Below, one piece after another: positions 1-6,084 of a DNA stretch of 12,845 nucleotides. Below the pieces are notes generated by a model. It did no database searches. It saw only the letters and a program-made list of their open reading frames with translations, and was not told where the DNA came from. The position numbers and the translations under genes are program-made. Source of the DNA: JBGOUP01 sp041477655 (lineage in GTDB: Bacteria > Patescibacteriota > UBA1384 > 2-12-FULL-50-11); contig JBGOUP010000024.1 in the NCBI GenBank assembly GCA_041477655.1, positions 1 to 12,845 of the forward strand, written 5' to 3'. Position 1 is the stretch's first letter; the number at the start of each line of letters is the position of its first letter.

Positions 1-1703
1 CCCTTACTCTTGCTCATCTTTTTGCCATCTTTATCCAAAATTAGGCCGTGAAAATAAACATTCTTAAAGGGAACTTGCTCGGTTAAAGCCAGACTCATAA
101 TAATCATCCGAGCCACCCAGAAAAAGATAATATCGGCCGCAGTTTCCATTAAATTGGTCGGGAAGAAAGTCTTGAAATCAGAGTCGGAGCTATCGGGTTT
201 ACCTCGAGCAGAGTTTACCCTGAGCTCAGTCGAAGGGTCGAGAGGCCAGCCCAAAGTTGAGAACGGCCAGAGCGAGGATGAAAACCAGGTATCGAGAACA
301 TCGGAGTCAGCCTCCATTGAACACTCCCCGCAGAAGGGGCAGGATTTAGGTTTCTCCAGGTCAGCCACAAAATATTCCCCCGACGAGTTTCCAATTTTCA
401 ATTTCCAATTTTCATCTTTTTTGAGAATTGATAATTGAGAATTGATAATTCCGTTTGGATTCTTGCAATACCAAACGGGAATGCCGTGTCCCCACCAAAT
501 TTGTCGGGAGATACACCAGTCGTGCAGATTATCCAGCCAGTTAAAATAGACTTTTTCCAGGTTTTTGGGCAGAAATTGAATTTGCTTAGAGCTAACGACA
601 TGGTGAGCTTGATCTTTGATGGCGGTGGTTTTAACAAACCACTGGGGCGAGAGCAGTTTTTCCACCACCGCGCCGGATCGTTCGGCGATTGGTTGACGAA
701 TGGTGTGGTCAGCAATTTTCTCAATTAAATCTTGGGCCTGCAGATCGGCCACAATTTTTTCTCGAGCTTCGGTTATGGTTAGCCCAGCATAGGCTTCCGC
801 TTCGGCGGTCATTTTGCCATCGGGGCCAATGACCGGCTTACTCTCTAATTTGTGTTTCTGGCCTAATTGATAATCGAGCGGGTCGTGAGCCGGTGTTACC
901 TTGAGCGCGCCGGTGCCAAACTGGCGATCTACCGAAGCATCGGCAATGACCGGCAGTTTCTGTTTCTGGCCAGATTCATTAGTAAACTCAATCTCGGTTC
1001 CTACAAATTGCTCATAGCGCAAGTCGTGCGGGTGAACGGCGATAGCGGTATCGCCAAGTTTCGTCTCGGGCCTGGTGGTTGCTACCGTAATTGGCCCGTA
1101 TTTAATAAAATAGAGCTTGCCAGGAATCTCCTGGTAACTGACTTCATCATCAGACAGAGCTGTCTGCAATTTGGAGTCCCAGTTGACTAAATACTTGCCT
1201 CGATAAATCAGACCTTTCTTATAGAGCTCAACAAAAGCGGTTCGGACGGCCAATTTGGAATGACTATCCATAGTGTAGCGAAAACGCGACCAGTCGCAGG
1301 ACACACCAAAGCGTTTGATGGCCGATTTTACTCGAGGCAAATAATGATCAACCCAACTCTCAACTTCTTGCAAAAATTGTTCTTTGCCAATCTCGTAGCG
1401 GCTGATTTTTTTCTCCTCGCGAATCTTTTTTTCTACCAAAATCTGGGTACCGATGCCAGCGTGATCGGCTCCAGGCAACAGCAGCACGTTAAATCCTCGG
1501 CGCCGCTTGTTTCTGGCTAGGGTATCTTCAACGGCATAGGTCAGAGCATGACCCAAGTGCAAATCGCCCGTCACGTTGGGCGGCGGCATAACGATCGAAA
1601 AAGCCTTGCCCTGACCGCTTGGCTCAAAAGCCTTAGCCTCTTCCCAACGGCGGTAAATTTCCGCTTCTTTGGTGTGGTCAAACTTAGTTGGTAATTCTTC
1701 CAT
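1..1703 (-). CDS. valS: Valine--tRNA ligase, 3' end cut by window edge
   Basis: Class I aminoacyl-tRNA synthetase that charges tRNA-Val with valine and edits mischarged threonine. The frame is open for 567 codons from ATG at 1703 to the window edge. Visible motifs: HLGH at residues 49-52, the editing (CP1) domain with ATTRPE at 208-213 and GTGALKVTPAHDP near 263-275, the segment CISRQIWWGHGIPVWYC at 397-413, DVLDTWFSS from 468, and KMSKS at 562-566. The anticodon-binding C-terminal part lies outside the window. Two stretches look foreign to the family: residues about 418-438 (AT-rich tandem repeat DNA) and about 488-503 (palindromic repeat DNA). The Cys pattern is also odd: C413 is followed by KNP rather than a CxxC pair, while C455, C458 and C461 follow the first insert. 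The start lies next to an A-rich repeat and has no Shine-Dalgarno, so it is probably read from the tsaD transcript. Confidence 0.96.
   Translation of the reverse strand, partial: MEELPTKFDHTKEAEIYRRWEEAKAFEPSGQGKAFSIVMPPPNVTGDLHLGHALTYAVEDTLARNKRRRGFNVLLLPGADHAGIGTQILVEKKIREEKKISRYEIGKEQFLQEVESWVDHYLPRVKSAIKRFGVSCDWSRFRYTMDSHSKLAVRTAFVELYKKGLIYRGKYLVNWDSKLQTALSDDEVSYQEIPGKLYFIKYGPITVATTRPETKLGDTAIAVHPHDLRYEQFVGTEIEFTNESGQKQKLPVIADASVDRQFGTGALKVTPAHDPLDYQLGQKHKLESKPVIGPDGKMTAEAEAYAGLTITEAREKIVADLQAQDLIEKIADHTIRQPIAERSGAVVEKLLSPQWFVKTTAIKDQAHHVVSSKQIQFLPKNLEKVYFNWLDNLHDWCISRQIWWGHGIPVWYCKNPNGIINSQLSILKKDENWKLKIGNSSGEYFVADLEKPKSCPFCGECSMEADSDVLDTWFSSSLWPFSTLGWPLDPSTELRVNSARGKPDSSDSDFKTFFPTNLMETAADIIFFWVARMIIMSLALTEQVPFKNVYFHGLILDKDGKKMSKSK
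202..245. repeat. Imperfect palindromic repeat inside valS
   Basis: The core at 217-238 begins ACCCT and ends AGGGT and contains GAGCTC and TCGA. It is flanked by CCTCGAG at 202-208 and TCGAGAGG at 238-245, so the arms pair with bulges. The CCCTGAGC...GTCGAAGGG type of sequence is familiar as a dispersed intergenic repeat in environmental genomes (from memory, not searched). Here it encodes about 15 residues (near 488-503) between the WPFSTLGWP and FKTFFPT segments of ValS, where relatives have a much shorter link. Confidence 0.65.
391..452. repeat. AT-rich tandem repeat block inside valS
   Basis: The block holds a perfect 14-base tandem duplication (TGAGAATTGATAAT at 422-435 and 436-449). 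Beside it, CCAATTTTCA occurs at 391-400 and 405-414, also 14 bases apart. Such AT-rich short repeats are typical of CPR intergenic DNA, yet here they are read in the valS frame as about 21 residues (418-438) rich in Lys, Asn, Ile and Gln. The block sits between the YC and CPFC halves of the zinc-ribbon region, a loop of variable length in ValS. Confidence 0.75.
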
Positions 1704-1710
1704 GATTAAA

Positions 1711-1757
1711 CCAAATACCAAATATCAAAAACCAAAGGTAGATCAAAAACTAAAAAC
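1711..1757. repeat. A-rich flanking repeat, left copy
   Basis: An A-rich stretch between the valS start and the end of the four-helix-bundle gene. Bases 1718-1755 align with 8793-8831 at the 3' end of polA in the same orientation, with few mismatches and one gap. Its core ATCAAAAACCA (1724-1734) recurs as a perfect 11-base inverted copy at 2138-2148 on the other side of the small gene. No Shine-Dalgarno for valS is visible in it. Confidence 0.7.
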
Positions 1758-1761
1758 ATTA

Positions 1762-2121
1762 TCACCTGCCTTTCATGGTAATGATACTGGCTGCGATGAT
1801 CTTAGAAATTTGTTCGGTCTCGTCCAGAATCGTTGCTACATCTTGTGCTAATTCGGGTCTGCTTTCTCCTATTACCTTTAACCAATATTTAGTCTCGTGG
1901 GAGCTCTTAAGGGCAATCTCAAAGAAACGAGTGTAGTCTCGTTTTGATCCGGACCCCTTTGCTTCAACGATATTAGCACCTATGGACGTTGAAGACTTGA
2001 CAATTTGATCGGCTATCGACCTATACAAGCTATCATTTTTCAATTGGCCAGCCAATCCAATTACTTTTATGGAAAATTTTATTAGTCGATCCGGGAAATC
2101 ATTTTTTATATTTGGGTTCAT
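1762..2121 (-). CDS. Four-helix-bundle protein (23S rRNA IVP family)
   Basis: A 119-residue helical protein of the four-helix-bundle family (TIGR02436), also known from intervening sequences of some 23S rRNA genes. The family's molecular function is not established. Family features seen: an N-terminal DFPDRLIKFS helix, the central SIADQIVKSSTSIGANIVEA segment (residues about 35-54), then SKRDYTRFFEIALKSSHETK (59-78), and a final amphipathic helix ending near residue 115. No signal peptide or membrane segment is seen. It lies 27 bases after tsaD and 58 bases before valS on the same strand, and A-rich repeats that are partly inverted copies flank it on both sides. This suggests a later insertion into a tsaD-valS unit. 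No Shine-Dalgarno precedes the ATG, whose upstream DNA is repeat. Confidence 0.9.
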   Translation of the reverse strand: MNPNIKNDFPDRLIKFSIKVIGLAGQLKNDSLYRSIADQIVKSSTSIGANIVEAKGSGSKRDYTRFFEIALKSSHETKYWLKVIGESRPELAQDVATILDETEQISKIIAASIITMKGR

Positions 2122-2155
2122 TTTGGTCTTTGGTCTATGGTTTTTGATTTAGTTT
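2121..2155. repeat. A/T-rich flanking repeat, right copy (inverted)
   Basis: Read on the minus strand, this stretch is the same kind of A-rich sequence as at 1711-1757. The core TGGTTTTTGAT at 2138-2148 is the exact reverse complement of 1724-1734. It runs into the tsaD stop codon at 2149-2151, so the last residues of TsaD may be encoded by repeat DNA, and it reaches the ATG of the four-helix-bundle gene. Confidence 0.65.
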
Positions 2156-3246
2156 GAGCCTAAGCCCAAACTAGGATCAGCCTGAACATTGTACCAGTTA
2201 TCGGGTTGGCTAAACATTGAGCGATAGATCGCCGCCGCCCCAATCATAGCGGCGTTATCGGTGCAGTACTCAATGAGCGGGATAGTCACAGTAATTTCTG
2301 GGTGGTTCTGGTTGATGGCCTGGGTTAGTTCGGTTCGCAGATGCGTGTTAGCCGCTACACCGCCAACTAAACAAAAACTCTTAATGCCAGGATTGAGACG
2401 AATAGCGGCCAGGGTTTTTCGAACCAGTGTTTTGGCAACCGTGTCTTGGAAACTAGTAGCAATGTCGGCTTTAGTGTGAGCGGCGATCGGTTGACTCATT
2501 TTACTAACCTTCAAAGCCACCGCCGCTTTGAGGCCACTAAAAGAAAAATCTAGCTCGTCATTCTCTGGCAAGGCGATTGGTAGATCGAACTCATCGGCTT
2601 TGCCGTGAACTGCCAGCTGGCTAATGGCAGGTCCGCCCGGATAGCCCAAATCGAGTAATCGAGCGATTTTATCGAAGGCTTCACCTGCCGCGTCGTCTCT
2701 AGTGGCACCCAAGAGTTGGTAGTGCAGATGCCGCTTCATCAAGATCAGCTCGGTGTGACCACCGGAAACAATCAAAATCAAAGCCGGCAATTCCGGCAGT
2801 CCTTCGCTCGTGTCCTTACCAGCGATCAGGTTATTGTATCGCTGGCGGCCACTTCCGTTCGAAGCTCCAAGTATTCGCTTCTCAAGCCACGCCGAATAAA
2901 TATGACCCTCTAAATGGTTAACGGCGTAAAAGGGGATATTTTTGACTTGGGCGATAGTTTTGGCTGCCGCCAAACCAATCAACAATGAGCCGATCAGGCC
3001 GGGTCCAATTGTCACTGCCACCGCGTCAAAATCAAGTGTTTTGTTTTTGGTGGCCTGACCCAGCACAGCCGGCATAACCTCGGCGTGCATCCGTGCCGCC
3101 ACCTCCGGAATGACCCCGCCGGTTTCTTTGTGAATATCAATCTGCGAAGCGACAATGTTGGTAATAATTTTTGGCTGACCGCCTGCTTCTTCAACAATAG
3201 CAGCGGCAGTTTCGTCGCAACTGGTTTCGATAGCCAGTATTCTCAT
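2149..3246 (-). CDS. tsaD: tRNA N6-adenosine threonylcarbamoyltransferase TsaD
   Basis: Transfers the threonylcarbamoyl group from threonylcarbamoyl-AMP to A37 of ANN-reading tRNAs, normally with TsaB and TsaE. The 365-residue product shows the ASKHA/Kae1 fold: ILAIETSCDET at 3-13, metal-binding H111 and H115 in NHLEGH, SGGHTE at 161-166, YPGGP at 202-206, FSFSGLK at 234-240, GGVAAN at 295-300, and CTDNAAMIG at 328-336 with the metal ligand D330. Between GHIYSAWL and PALILIVSGGH there are about 34 residues where relatives have about 10. The excess (about 128-149) coincides with a palindromic DNA segment. The ATG is preceded by TAGAAT six bases upstream and no Shine-Dalgarno, suggesting a leaderless mRNA. 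It is the first gene of the likely tsaD, four-helix-bundle, valS unit. Confidence 0.97.
   Translation of the reverse strand: MRILAIETSCDETAAAIVEEAGGQPKIITNIVASQIDIHKETGGVIPEVAARMHAEVMPAVLGQATKNKTLDFDAVAVTIGPGLIGSLLIGLAAAKTIAQVKNIPFYAVNHLEGHIYSAWLEKRILGASNGSGRQRYNNLIAGKDTSEGLPELPALILIVSGGHTELILMKRHLHYQLLGATRDDAAGEAFDKIARLLDLGYPGGPAISQLAVHGKADEFDLPIALPENDELDFSFSGLKAAVALKVSKMSQPIAAHTKADIATSFQDTVAKTLVRKTLAAIRLNPGIKSFCLVGGVAANTHLRTELTQAINQNHPEITVTIPLIEYCTDNAAMIGAAAIYRSMFSQPDNWYNVQADPSLGLGSN
2802..2864. repeat. 63-base palindromic element in frame inside tsaD
   Basis: The outer arms are CTTCG (2802-2806) and CGAAG (2860-2864). The inner arms CCAGCGAT (2819-2826) and ATCGCTGG (2838-2845) are perfect over 8 bases with an 11-base loop. 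The element is 63 bases, exactly 21 codons, and matches the extra segment of TsaD at residues about 128-149. That makes it look like an inserted palindromic element rather than ordinary coding sequence. Confidence 0.6.
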
Positions 3247-3252
3247 GACCTA

Positions 3253-3258
3253 ATTCTA
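3253..3258 (-). promoter_or_regulatory. -10 element of tsaD, leaderless spacing
   Basis: TAGAAT on the minus strand, followed by six bases and then the tsaD ATG. Transcription from such a box would begin at or within a base or two of the start codon. No convincing -35 was found at 16-18 bases upstream. Confidence 0.55.
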
Positions 3259-3289
3259 TCGGTTTCCAGTTTAACCTGATAGTTTCACA

Positions 3290-3560
3290 AATAGTCACTG
3301 CGTGACTCGAGGATTTTTGCGAGGACCGGGGGCTCGAAGTTGCGAAGGCCGCCCCTAGGCCCCCACACCCCCGTACCCGGCACGCTCACTGCCGTGGGCA
3401 AGGTGAAAAACAGGCTCATAACCTGCTTTGGGGTTAGATTCGCCCGTTTTTCGGTTTTCTAAATTTGATGAAAATCCAGCGGCGAAACCGCGACACTTCC
3501 GGTTCGCCGCGCAGATTTTATCCTCATCTCGTTAGAGAACGTGCTAGGGTGGCTCCTTTT
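3290..3560. other. Gene-free, hairpin-rich, partly GC-rich region
   Basis: No protein gene is supported between tsaD (3246) and femX (3701). The stretch begins with a small hairpin (AGTCAC/GTGACT, 3293-3307). A GC-rich block follows at about 3320-3385 with runs GGGGGC, GCCCC and GGCCCCC that can pair. Next comes a CAGG/CCTG hairpin with a 7-base loop near 3410-3425, and then a long stem-loop at 3467-3528. It could be a structured non-coding RNA on either strand, a nest of old repeats, or both. Hallmarks of tmRNA, RNase P RNA, SRP RNA or a tRNA were sought and not found. Confidence 0.5.
3467..3528. repeat. 62-base stem-loop
   Basis: The outer arms GATGAAAATC (3467-3476) and GATTTT/TCATC (3514-3528) pair with a 5-base bulge. 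The inner arms GCGGCGAAACCG (3479-3490) and CGGTTCGCCGC (3500-3510) pair with a single bulged A and leave a 9-base loop. The stem can form on either strand. No T-run follows directly, so a simple terminator is unlikely. Confidence 0.6.
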
Positions 3561-3589
3561 CTTTGTCTGGATGTGCCAGGGGGTGGGTT

Positions 3590-3636
3590 GTAGGGATGGG
3601 GGATGGGCTTCTAAACTCTGAATCCCCCGTCCCTAC
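3590..3636. repeat. 15-bp inverted repeat hairpin
   Basis: GTAGGGATGGGGGAT (3590-3604) and ATCCCCCGTCCCTAC (3622-3636) pair along their full length with one mismatch that becomes a G-U pair in RNA. The loop is 17 bases. It may be a miniature repeat of MITE type or a bidirectional termination structure. It lies upstream of the femX promoter. Confidence 0.7.
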
Positions 3637-3642
3637 AAAACT

Positions 3643-3661
3643 TGAGTCGCTGGGCGACTCA
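3643..3661. repeat. Short perfect hairpin upstream of femX
   Basis: TGAGTCGC and GCGACTCA form an 8-bp stem with a 3-base loop, within the frame CTTGAG...CTCAT. A similar CTTGAG...CTCAT hairpin lies at 12276-12294 upstream of another promoter. It ends 27 bases before the femX -10 box, so it could be an operator or a dispersed short repeat. Confidence 0.55.
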
Positions 3662-3688
3662 TTTAATCTCAATCAGGTTAAAATGCAG

Positions 3689-3694
3689 TATACT
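3689..3694 (+). promoter_or_regulatory. -10 element of femX, leaderless spacing
   Basis: TATACT, six bases, then GTG at 3701. The same hexamer and spacing precede polA. This supports GTG 3701 as the start, since the upstream ATG at 3683 would lie before the predicted transcript start. No clear -35 was seen. Confidence 0.6.
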
Positions 3695-3700
3695 ATTGGG

Positions 3701-4633
3701 GTGATTGAATCGTTTTTGCAAACCGAGTCGTGGGCCAATTTCAAAGAACGCTTTGGCTGGAAAGCTCATCGCCTAGGCCGTTTTTGGTTGCTCGAACGAA
3801 CCTTGGCGCTTGGCAAAACGTTAGCCTATTTGCCAGAACTACCCTTAGACGAAGAGGCGATCAAACAAATTAGAGAATTTAAATCGCCACCTAAAAACCG
3901 CATCTTAACCCGGTTTGAATTTTTGGTGCCTTGGACTGCCGATCGAGCCAAAATATTGTTGGATTTAGGCTTAGTTAAATCGTTTGAGGATGTTCAGCCA
4001 GAATATCGACAATGGCTTGATTTGCAGCACAGCGAGGAAAAAATCCTGGCCCAAATGAAACCCAAGGGTCGTTACAATGTTCGCTTGGCCGAACGCCATA
4101 ACCTTAAAACCGAATACGGTAGCGATTCTGGCCTAGTAGAACGATTTTTTCAGCTCTACGCTCATACTTCTGAACGCGCCGATTTTTCCGGCCGAGACCT
4201 TAATTATTTCCAACAATTAGTGACGATGCTAGCTAAACACCGAGCCGGGGAAGTCGTCGTTATCTCCAAAGACGATCAGGACTTATCGGCCATGATTATT
4301 AGTTATTACCCAGGTCTGGCTAGTTACCTTTATGGCGGCTCCGGCGGTGATCGGTCACTGATGGCACCGTACTTAATGCATTGGCAAGCAATCAAGCGGG
4401 CCAAAGAGCGGCAGTGCAAGATATACGATCTATTGGCAGTGGCTCCGCCCGCCGACACTGAAGCTTTGGCGGACAAGCCCGATCAAGAAACTCATCGTTA
4501 CGCCCAACTAACCAGGTTCAAAACCCAGTTTGGCGGTCAAACAGTTCGCTTGCTTGGTTCCTGGGACTTGGTTCACAAGCCCTTTTGGTATAGGATATAC
4601 CAGATCATTGAAAGACGAAGACGAAGGTTATGA
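3701..4633 (+). CDS. FemX/FemAB-type peptidoglycan bridge aminoacyltransferase
   Basis: A GNAT-fold transferase that probably adds an amino acid from aminoacyl-tRNA to the peptide of a lipid-linked peptidoglycan precursor at the inner face of the membrane. From GTG 3701 the product has 310 residues. Family features: the N-terminal FLQTESWANFKERFGWKAHRL segment, LDLQHSEEKILAQMKPKGRYNVRLA near 107-130 in two joined motifs, YLYGGSGGDRSLMAPYLMHW near 209-228, IYDLLAVAPP at 241-250, and TRFKTQFGG near 271-279. The coiled coil of FemA proteins is absent, so it is closer to FemX. Alternative starts are ATG 3683 and ATG 3563; both add residues that do not resemble the family and 3563 would run through two hairpins. 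It ends ERRRRRL, a basic tail that may touch the membrane. murE follows after 82 bases. The amino acid donor cannot be read from sequence. Confidence 0.88.
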   Translation: MIESFLQTESWANFKERFGWKAHRLGRFWLLERTLALGKTLAYLPELPLDEEAIKQIREFKSPPKNRILTRFEFLVPWTADRAKILLDLGLVKSFEDVQPEYRQWLDLQHSEEKILAQMKPKGRYNVRLAERHNLKTEYGSDSGLVERFFQLYAHTSERADFSGRDLNYFQQLVTMLAKHRAGEVVVISKDDQDLSAMIISYYPGLASYLYGGSGGDRSLMAPYLMHWQAIKRAKERQCKIYDLLAVAPPADTEALADKPDQETHRYAQLTRFKTQFGGQTVRLLGSWDLVHKPFWYRIYQIIERRRRRL

Positions 4634-4704
4634 GAACTGATAATAATCTGTACAAGTTCATGGAACGAAGGCGAAGGAAATTATAATCGGCTTACTGTAT
4701 ACGA

Positions 4705-4710
4705 TATAAC
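4705..4710 (+). promoter_or_regulatory. -10 element of murE, leaderless spacing
   Basis: TATAAC ends five bases before the murE ATG at 4716. A second possible box, TATACG, lies at 4698-4703. No Shine-Dalgarno occurs in the 15 bases before the ATG, which are A/T-rich. Confidence 0.45.
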
Positions 4711-4715
4711 ATATA

Positions 4716-6056
4716 ATGAGTCTTAAAACTTCTATCAAAAACAAAACCCCGAACTGGTTGGTCAACTTCTACCGTTGGAAGGTGGCTTTTATAGCCGGCT
4801 TGCTTTACGGTTTCCCGGCTCGCAAACTTCGAGTAATTGGTATCACTGGCACCAACGGCAAAACTACCACATGTCATATGCTGACCTCGGTTTTGGAGGC
4901 AGCTGGCCACAAAGTTGGCATGGTCACCACTATCGATTTCAAGATTGACGGCAAACTGATTGAAAACTCCAAAAAAATGACCAGTGTCCCGCCCTTTTTG
5001 CTCCAAAAACTGCTCAAGCAAATGGTTCAAAATGGCTGTGAGTTTGCCGTTGTTGAAGTCACTTCAATTGGTCTGGATCAGCATCGTCTCTGGGGAATTC
5101 CCTTTGAGGCTGTGGCTTTAACTAACCTTACCCACGACCATTTTGATTATCACGGCACTATGGAAGAGTACCGAGCGGCCAAAGAAAAACTCTTTGCCCA
5201 TCGGCCGGCCTTGTCGGTTGTTAACCTAGATGATCCGTCGGCCGAACATTTTTTGCGCTACACAGCCAACCGAACCATTACTTATGGCATCAACGAACGA
5301 GCCGATGTCACGGCCAAAAAAGTTTTTGAACGCTCCAGCGGTGTTGATTTTGTCATGCTGGTTGGCACTCGTCAGGCCACTGTTAATTTGCAATTGCCCG
5401 GCAAGTTCAATGTTTACAACGCCTTAACCGCCGCCTCAATTGCCATTGGTTTAGGGATCGATTTTGAGCAAATCGTGACGGGCTTACACTCGGTTACGAC
5501 CGTAGCCGGAAGAATGGAAGTAATTGATGAAGGCCAGGCCTTTACGGTCATTGTTGATTACGCCCACACGCCCGATGCCCTGCAAAAGGTTTACGAAACG
5601 ATCAAACCAACCGTTCGGGGCAAATTAATTTCGGTTCTGGGCGCGGCCGGCGATCGGGATAAAACCAAGCGGCCAATTCTGGGGGCGCTGGCCGGTCGTT
5701 TTGCCGACTATGTGATTATCACTAACGAGGATCCGTATTCCGAGGATCCGCTGACAATCATTAACGAAGTTGTTGCTGGCGTGCCTCGTGGCCGACCCAA
5801 TAAAGGCGGTCGCTACAAGGTTAATCGTGAATCCGATGTACCCTTTAAATACAAAGAAAACGGCAAAGATCTGTGGTGGTGGATTGTGCCTGAACGCCGC
5901 GACGCCATTGCCAAAGCCCTAGAGCTAGCCCGACCGCAGGACGTAGTCTTAGTCACCGGCAAAGGTGCTGAAAAAGTGATGGTTGTTGGCAGTCATCATC
6001 TGCCCTGGAACGACCGAGAAGTGATCGAAGAACTGCTAAAGACTTATAAGGTGTAG
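4716..6056 (+). CDS. murE: MurE-like UDP-MurNAc-peptide ligase lacking N-terminal domain
   Basis: ATP-dependent Mur ligase expected to add the third amino acid to UDP-MurNAc-L-Ala-D-Glu in the cytoplasm. The product has 446 residues against nearly 500 in E. coli. The P-loop GTNGKTTT is already at 45-52, so the usual N-terminal UDP-binding domain is replaced by about 40 residues. Other features: the TSIGLDQHR segment at 116-124, HDHFDYHGTMEEYRAAKEKLF with the likely carbamylated lysine K156, DYAHTPDAL at 281-289, GAAGDRDKTKRP at 309-320, and PERRDAI at 392-398. The specificity motif, DNPR in DAP-adding enzymes, reads EDPY here (338-341). About 25-30 extra residues (about 358-388) separate it from the PERRDAI block. 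The full-length Mur ligase core leaves family membership secure; the amino acid added is uncertain. Confidence 0.9.
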   Translation: MSLKTSIKNKTPNWLVNFYRWKVAFIAGLLYGFPARKLRVIGITGTNGKTTTCHMLTSVLEAAGHKVGMVTTIDFKIDGKLIENSKKMTSVPPFLLQKLLKQMVQNGCEFAVVEVTSIGLDQHRLWGIPFEAVALTNLTHDHFDYHGTMEEYRAAKEKLFAHRPALSVVNLDDPSAEHFLRYTANRTITYGINERADVTAKKVFERSSGVDFVMLVGTRQATVNLQLPGKFNVYNALTAASIAIGLGIDFEQIVTGLHSVTTVAGRMEVIDEGQAFTVIVDYAHTPDALQKVYETIKPTVRGKLISVLGAAGDRDKTKRPILGALAGRFADYVIITNEDPYSEDPLTIINEVVAGVPRGRPNKGGRYKVNRESDVPFKYKENGKDLWWWIVPERRDAIAKALELARPQDVVLVTGKGAEKVMVVGSHHLPWNDREVIEELLKTYKV

Positions 6057-6069
6057 GGGCTTTTGGCTC

Positions 6070-6078
6070 TGATATACT
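6070..6078 (+). promoter_or_regulatory. Extended -10 promoter of polA, leaderless spacing
   Basis: TGATATACT carries the TGn extension followed by TATACT (6073-6078). Six bases separate it from the polA ATG at 6085. An extended -10 can act without a good -35, and none is evident here. It starts only 14 bases after the murE stop. Confidence 0.6.
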
Positions 6079-6084
6079 CCAGCC

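Noticed and set aside
154..438. Open frame of 94 codons on the plus strand
   Set aside because: It lies antisense to valS, whose frame is intact with all motifs, and it is made partly of repeat DNA.
2261..2479. Plus-strand frames inside tsaD, polA, holA and DUF2207
   Set aside because: All are shadows of genes with clear family motifs on the opposite strand or in another frame.
3405..3450. tRNA with CAT anticodon
   Set aside because: A hairpin with loop CTCATAA looks like an anticodon arm, but the T-arm does not pair well, the loop is not TTCRANY, and no D-arm or acceptor stem fits.
3300..3560. tmRNA or RNase P RNA in the tsaD-femX spacer
   Set aside because: Phrases such as GAGGACCGGGGGCTC and AAGGTGAAA recall RNase P blocks, but the GAGGAAAGTCC and ACAGAA signatures are absent. 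The tmRNA 5' and 3' tRNA-like ends and tag frame are also absent on both strands.
4631..4633. Recoded TGA (Gly) as in SR1/Gracilibacteria
   Set aside because: TGA ends femX at the family's usual length, and no in-frame TGA is needed inside any conserved gene.
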